A DNA stretch of 64,000 nucleotides from Burkholderiaceae bacterium 16. Lineage in GTDB: Bacteria; Pseudomonadota; Gammaproteobacteria; Burkholderiales; Burkholderiaceae. Of the stretch, positions 62,523 through 64,000 are shown one piece after another; the stretch's first letter is position 1, and every line of letters starts with the position of its first letter. The notes below the pieces were generated by a model. It saw only the letters and a list, made by a program, of their open reading frames with translations. It was not told the DNA's origin and searched no databases. The translations under genes were made by a program, and so were the position numbers. The DNA lies in contig JYOD01000052.1 in NCBI GenBank assembly GCA_000955785.1, forward strand, positions 400-64,399, given 5' to 3'.

Positions 62523-63533
62523 GTGGACCTGCGCCAGCTGCGCTACTTCGTGACGGTGGCGGAGGAGTTACATTTCGGCCGTGCCGCGCGGCGCCTGGCC
62601 ATGACCCAGCCGCCGCTTTCCCAGCAGATCCAGGCACTGGAAGAGGAGATCGGGGTGCAACTGTTCGCCCGCACGCGGCGCTCGGTGGCGCTCACGCCGG
62701 CCGGCCAGCAATGGCTGCCCGAGGTGCGGCGCGTGCTGGCGGACGCCGCCGCGCTGCCGGGGCTGGCCCAGCGGCTGGCGCGCGGGGAGGCTGGCACGCT
62801 CTCGCTGGCCTTTGTCAGCACGGCCGACTACGGCATCCTGCCCGACCTGCTGCGGCGCTTTCGCGCGCGCCATCCCAATGTGCAACTGCAACTGCGCGAG
62901 GCCACCAGCGATATCCAGCTGGAGGCCCTGATGGAAGGCACCATCGACGCCGGGCTGGTGATCCGCCCGCAACTGCCGGCAATGCCGCATGGCGTTTCCT
63001 ATTTGCCGCTGGTGCGCGAGCCGCTGGTGCTGGCGGTGCCGGAAGGCTGGCGCGCGGGGACGGGGGAGGGCACCGCGGCAGCCGGCGTTTCCCTCAGGGA
63101 TGCGGCGCACGAGCCCCTCATCATCTTCCCCCGGCGAAGCGCGCCGGCGTTTTATGACATCATTACGGGCTGTTATGCGCGCGAAGGCCTTACGCCGGTC
63201 ATTGCCCAGGAGGCCATCCAGATGCAGACCATCGTCAGCCTGGTATCGGCCGGCATGGGGGTGGCGCTGGTGCCGGCGTCGCTTTGCAACCTTCGCCGTA
63301 CCGGTGTGTCCTACCTGCCGTTGCGCGACGCCGGGCCCGATATCGAGACCGGCCTGGTGTGGCGCGAGGCTGGTGCGGGCAGCGTGAGCCCGGTGCTGAG
63401 GTCGTTCATCGAGATTGCCGGTGCGCTGGCGTCTGCCATGACGCTGACGCAATTGGCTGGCATAAAGCCGGGCACGGAGCCCGGTACGAACGTGGCCATC
63501 AGGCGCGCGGCACGGCCACAGGCTGAACACTGA
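62523..63533 (+). CDS. LysR-family regulator divergent from ilvD
   Basis: A 336-residue LTTR starting at GTG 62523, three bases after the ATG of another frame, with AGGAGCCCAT as the ribosome-binding site. The HTH is LRQLRYFVTVAEELHFGRAA then MTQPPLSQQIQALEEEIGVQ; the effector domain starts GTLSLAFVSTADYGILPDLL. The 164-bp region shared with ilvD contains an AT-rich stretch with the core CAAATATATTATTCAACC (62472-62489) that could be its operator. IlvY-type control of ilvD is an inference; benzoate/catechol-type LTTRs have a similar N terminus. Confidence 0.9.
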   Translation: MDLRQLRYFVTVAEELHFGRAARRLAMTQPPLSQQIQALEEEIGVQLFARTRRSVALTPAGQQWLPEVRRVLADAAALPGLAQRLARGEAGTLSLAFVSTADYGILPDLLRRFRARHPNVQLQLREATSDIQLEALMEGTIDAGLVIRPQLPAMPHGVSYLPLVREPLVLAVPEGWRAGTGEGTAAAGVSLRDAAHEPLIIFPRRSAPAFYDIITGCYAREGLTPVIAQEAIQMQTIVSLVSAGMGVALVPASLCNLRRTGVSYLPLRDAGPDIETGLVWREAGAGSVSPVLRSFIEIAGALASAMTLTQLAGIKPGTEPGTNVAIRRAARPQAEH

Positions 63534-63613
63534 TATCCGATACCGTCCGGGCGTATTCCGTTTTTCGAATTTGTCTGCGGCGGTCTTCCTTCAACCCAAT
63601 TCCACGGCACACA

Positions 63614-64000
63614 TGCTGATTCATCCCCAATTCGATCCGGTCGCCATTCATCTCGGCCCGCTTGCCATCCGCTGGTACGGGCTGATGTACCTGGCCGGTT
63701 TCATCATGTTCCTGTGGTTTGGCCGCCTGCGCATCCGCCAGCCGCATATCGCGGCCCAGGGCTGGACCGTCAAGGACCTGGACGACATGCTGTTCTTCGG
63801 CGTGCTGGGCGTGATCCTGGGCGGACGGCTGGGCTACGTGCTGTTCTACAAGGCCGATTACTACCTGAGCCATCCGCTCGAGATCTTCAAGGTGTGGGAG
63901 GGTGGCATGGCCTTCCATGGCGGCTTCCTGGGCGTGGTCGTGGCGATGTGGCTGTTCGGCAAGCTGCGCGGGCGGCACTGGATGGAGGTCACCGACTTCA
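63614..64000 (+). CDS. lgt: prolipoprotein diacylglyceryl transferase, 5' part (cut by window end)
   Basis: The first 129 residues of Lgt, an inner-membrane enzyme that transfers diacylglycerol from phosphatidylglycerol to the lipobox Cys of prolipoproteins. Visible: N-terminal MLIHPQFDPVAIHLGPLAIR, the first helix WYGLMYLAGFIMFLWFGRL, GVILGGRLGYVLFYKADYY and the conserved EGGMAFHGGFLGVVVAM. The start at 63614 follows a weak site; the ATG is the family's usual first residue. It reads out of the window at 64000. Confidence 0.93.

Overview
The window looks like a chromosomal segment of a Burkholderiales betaproteobacterium, most likely Cupriavidus or a close relative. This rests on high G+C, several Bug-type substrate-binding proteins, DUF1484, DUF2486 beside holC, and the order lptG-lptF / pepA-holC-DUF2486 / ilvD-LysR / lgt. 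That assignment comes from remembered family and gene-order knowledge, not from a search. No rRNA, tRNA or CRISPR array was seen.

Positions 1 to about 36,500 are accessory metabolism, a patchwork of intact catabolic or transport modules and gene relics. In order: a possible IS4-type transposase edge; a frameshifted alpha/beta hydrolase; a TPR-like/HTH regulator with a beta-propeller protein; a penicillin G acylase-type enzyme with a clear sigma70 promoter; an AraC regulator divergent from an operon of 2-hydroxyacid dehydrogenase, class II aldolase, HD-domain protein and BASS transporter; an SDR relic before a beta-keto acid cleavage enzyme; a Rieske-type reductase beside the stump of its oxygenase; an APH-like phosphotransferase; a LysR divergent from an argininosuccinate lyase-like enzyme, a Bug protein and a wrecked Asp/Glu racemase; a class A PBP; glutamate decarboxylase; a LysR divergent from a Bug protein and M20 amidohydrolase; DUF2076; a tannase relic; a binding lipoprotein translationally coupled to a Cache-HAMP-PAS-GGDEF-EAL receptor; and small hydrolase, NTF2-like and ArsR/AHSA1 units.

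Positions 36,500 to 46,500 are mixed: isocitrate lyase (aceA) with palindromic upstream sites and a strong terminator, a tyrosine-recombinase stump, an ABC-F ATPase, a TolA/TonB C-terminal-like small protein, an OsmC-YcaO fusion abutted by a truncated IS5-family transposase, a DUF1484 gene with an in-frame stop, and an NPPW-type methyltransferase.

Positions 46,500 to 64,000 are core genome. CysB is divergent from a complete assimilatory sulfate pathway: TauE/SafE permease, sulfite reductase, DUF934, APS reductase, cysD, cysN and the SUMT gene, with the sirohydrochlorin chelatase convergent. Then come lptG/lptF, pepA, holC, DUF2486, ilvD with a divergent LysR, and the 5' part of lgt cut by the window end. 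The sulfate genes work together: CysDN makes APS, CysH reduces it to sulfite, CysI makes sulfide, and SUMT plus the chelatase supply siroheme to CysI.

The best leads for undescribed biology are the HD-domain/aldolase/dehydrogenase/BASS operon, the binding-protein plus c-di-GMP receptor pair, the argininosuccinate lyase-like/Bug/racemase locus and the OsmC-YcaO fusion. Each is an inference from family membership and gene order.
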